Both the position numbers and the translations under genes were made by a program. Shown piece by piece: positions 61,460 to 64,000 of a stretch of 64,000 nt of DNA. The notes under the pieces were generated by a model. The model was not told the origin of the DNA, did not search any database, and saw nothing but the letters and a program-made list of their open reading frames with translations. How positions within the stretch are numbered: position 1 is the stretch's first letter; each line of letters begins with the position of its first letter. The stretch covers positions 138,942,175 to 139,006,174 of the forward strand of contig CM050648.1 of the NCBI GenBank assembly GCA_027574665.1, read 5' to 3'. The stretch comes from Rhynochetos jubatus (Eukaryota; Chordata; Aves; Eurypygiformes; Rhynochetidae).

Positions 61460-64000
61460 TTTTTCAGTAGCTGATTTTAGGATGGTCTGGGCTTATATAA
61501 TAATATTTTTTTATTTATCTTTTTCTAATGACGTCAGTGGCTTTTGAAGCTGAAATCTATTTTGGAGTATCAATGTGATGTGGTTCCTAAAGCAAAGACA
61601 AGCAGTGCAGGCAGGTTCCTATTAATAGCAGCTCGTCCGCAGCTTCCCAGTGAAACTGGGGTGGCTTAACCTAAAGGGATTTCGAAACGGACTGTTGCAA
61701 GCTTCCAAACTCAACACAAGAGGGCTCCAGTTCCTTTTGTCAGGAAAAAATTCCAGCTGATGGCAAGAGCACGGCAAGGCTGAGAGGAGCAGGTCCCTCC
61801 TGGTATGGTGCTGGAGCTCGGTGACAAAGAGCAGCACCCAACTGCTGGCAGGAGGTGTCTTGTCTGTGCCTGGCTCGCCATTCCCCAGGGGATGGAAACA
61901 GAAAAACCTGGAACACTCGTAGCGTGAATGTAGCTGTAAAAGTGAATGAAGACGTATGAAAGCCTGAGGTTTTGTGCTGAAACACCAATAGATGTGGGAA
62001 AGTACAAGGGAAGTTCACCCTGACTGCTCCAGCTCCTGCACCCCGCAGCCTTCCTCAGCCTTCCTCTCCTCCTCACACCCCAGCCCTGAACCGGGCGCTG
62101 CCGTCAGCCCGTCCGGCATGCGTGGGCAGCGGAGCGGGTGCCTTTGGGGCACCCTGGCACCAGTTGCTCGGCTCAGGCAGGCAGTGTCCCGCCTGACCTG
62201 AGGGAAGGTGGTCTCACCACTTGTGCTGCCCGTGTTTTCCACACAGTCCTGCAGCTGCATACCCACAGCCTCCCGTGTTTCACAAGCCCTGCCCTCGTAG
62301 GGTGTGTGAAGGAGACCTGTCAAACAAGAACTCAAGTCAGAAGCATCCTAAATGTGAATGTCAAGGTTGCTGTGATACAGGCTTGAGTTTCCATCACTGA
62401 ACAGTATAAAAGCAGCTTTAGCACCTCCCCTAGTTCTTGTTGAGGAGTAGGAGTAGCATGGGCTGGGGGCTGGAGCCACAGTTGGTAGCTCAAGGGCCTT
62501 TCTTTGGCTCTTGGTTGTATGATGAGCTTCTAAATGGCCAGGGGACTGAGCATTTCTGCCTGTGAAAAGGACGTAGTGGTGCTGTCACTGTAAAGTGCTT
62601 TGAGATCTGCTGGTGAGAAAAGTCCTGCATAAGAGCAGCATTTCACTGTTGTTGGCACATGTGGAAATTGCTGCCGGAGCATCATCTGGGAAGAGCTGAC
62701 CGTGCTGGAGCCTGCTCTGCCCCAGCAGCCTCTGGGGCTGTGCACAACGGGCCTTTTCCTCAGGCTGCTTTGGGAAAGCTGCTCCGGTGAAAAACAGCTG
62801 TGCAAACGCACTGCCGTCTTCACACGCACGGAGTAGCTGCTCTCCAGGGTGTCTCCAGCGTCTGTGCACTTGTTAGTAGTGATGAAGGAGGAAGGAACTG
62901 CATATTTGTTAGAAAACCAGTGGGCTTCAGAGGAAGGAAATAGGAAAAACATTGTCAGTCATATCTGAAAATAGCCCACAACGGGAGGAAGGAAGCGGAC
63001 GTTGGTCATTTCTGCTGCTCATCTCTCATTTCCCCTTGGAAAATTTTATTCCAAAATATCTTGATTGATACTAGTAATGAATTTATTTCCCTTATGAAGC
63101 GTTTCTAGCCTGTGTGTCCAGGGCAAGAGGCATCCCAGGGAAGTACTGCATTCCAGATGGGCAATTCAGTGCACCCAGGAGGGGACGGGAGGGGAAAGAA
63201 AAAGCATTTCCCTCCACAGCCACTGGCAGCTGGCAAGTTTTAGAGAAAGGTTTGATTGGGCTGAAAGCTGTAGTGAGCCGGAATGAAACCACGCAGCCTT
63301 CATGTCCAGACCATGGGAGGGTGGTCAGGCTGGATGTGAGTAATGAGGCTAGTATTAATAATGAGACTAATAATAATGAGACTAATAATACCTGATATAA
63401 TTAAGTACTAATTCTTCATTTGAAGGACTGCATGAAATGTGACCATGGTACATGAAAGGGCTCACGGGGAGACCTCGCCAAAGCTCACAGTGCATTCGTA
63501 GCACAACTGATGTTAAAGACTTGCTGAATGTTCCCAACCCTGGACAGGTAGAGGGAGGAGGAAAGCCCCACTTCCATTTCTGCTTGAATGAGTTCTCTAA
63601 GTTATCTCAGTTGTCACCCAGCTCTTCAGTGGTTTGCCTCATTAAGGTCTCTATTCTGCACACCCTCAGCACCAGAGCTTGTCTCTGGAAGGTGCACGCT
63701 GTGCCACCTTCTGCTGTCTCCACTGCAGGAATCATCTTTCTGCACTCAACAGAGCTTTTCAAACTTCTCCCAGCTGTTCTGGCCCTTTAATAACACTCAC
63801 AGACACGGACAAGTGGTGGAGAGGGCTCTTGCTGAAGGGTATCTCACCCAGGATGTATCCCCCCTTGTATGAATCAATGCAGGAATGAGTGTTGGCACAA
63901 GGCAGTGTATATTCTCAGGATTTTAACATGATTTTTACAAGGAGGTAACTCTCGTGTCTCTGATGGGAGGGGTTATGTGCACTTAGCAAGTTGCTGGCAT
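61460..64000. other. Intergenic sequence to the window end
   Basis: No recognisable gene. Contains a degenerate 15-bp AATGAGACTAATAAT tandem repeat at about 63,341-63,391. Open frames in the 61,700-62,300 and 63,450-63,890 areas are short and unrecognised. Confidence 0.5.
63341..63391 (+). repeat. Short tandem repeat with 15-bp unit
   Basis: Three copies of a TAATGAGACTAATAA-type unit, the first diverged, the last two nearly identical. Confidence 0.7.

Noticed and set aside
61292..61474. Open frame with repeated Phe-Tyr-Ser-Ile-Leu
   Set aside because: Direct translation of the ATTCT microsatellite.
33000..64000. Search for exons of C14orf39 (SIX6OS1), SIX6 or SIX1, expected downstream of PPM1A from mammalian gene order
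   Set aside because: No homeobox, SIX domain or recognisable C14orf39 segment was found; those genes probably lie beyond the window.
1..64000. CRISPR arrays, tRNA and rRNA genes, bacterial-type operons or defence systems
   Set aside because: Nothing of the kind is present; this is vertebrate nuclear DNA.

Overview
This is a stretch of bird nuclear DNA. It holds one confidently identified gene, PPM1A (protein phosphatase, Mg2+/Mn2+ dependent, 1A; PP2C-alpha), on the + strand. Avian origin is supported by CR1 LINE 3' ends with the typical tail, by two solo LTRs whose ends resemble common avian endogenous retrovirus LTRs, and by a vertebrate intron-exon layout.

Layout. 1-3,000 is upstream non-coding DNA; its clearest feature is an inverted pair of ZNF143-type motifs near 1,896-1,974. 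About 3,030-5,350 is a strong CpG island containing the PPM1A promoter and non-coding exon 1, with a consensus splice donor at 4,909. Intron 1 is about 15 kb (4,909-20,011); it contains an antisense solo LTR (14,466-15,206) and an odd direct-plus-inverted repeat structure (8,281-8,943). Coding exons are 20,012-20,863 (start codon 20,030), 22,662-22,779, 27,815-27,923, 30,414-30,471 and 32,822-32,851 (stop codon). Their junction phases fit, and together they encode exactly 382 residues, the length I recall for human PPM1A alpha-1. Reading through the weak donor of exon 3 gives a short alternative C-terminus with a stop at 22,802. This matches the alpha-2 form as I recall it, and intron 3 then looks like a long alternative 3'UTR with a poly(A) signal at 26,208.

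Downstream of the main 3'UTR (32,852 to at least about 33,750, perhaps to about 34,900) is a long intergenic region. It carries a decayed CR1 interrupted by a younger CR1 (about 48,000-48,590), a second solo LTR (54,371-54,985), a minus-strand CR1 (59,941-60,138), and a plus-strand CR1 whose tail has expanded into a pure ATTCT pentanucleotide array (60,922-61,453). I remember the mammalian neighbours as C14orf39/SIX6/SIX1, but I could not recognise exons of any of them here.

Several short candidate exons on the minus strand (58,857-59,276; 31,791-31,967; 418-603) look gene-like but match nothing I recognise. I see no operon, CRISPR array, tRNA or rRNA gene, and no evidence of an exotic new system. 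The most useful observations are the alternative 3' end of PPM1A, the possible unannotated terminal exon near 59 kb, and several unusual repeat and palindrome structures.
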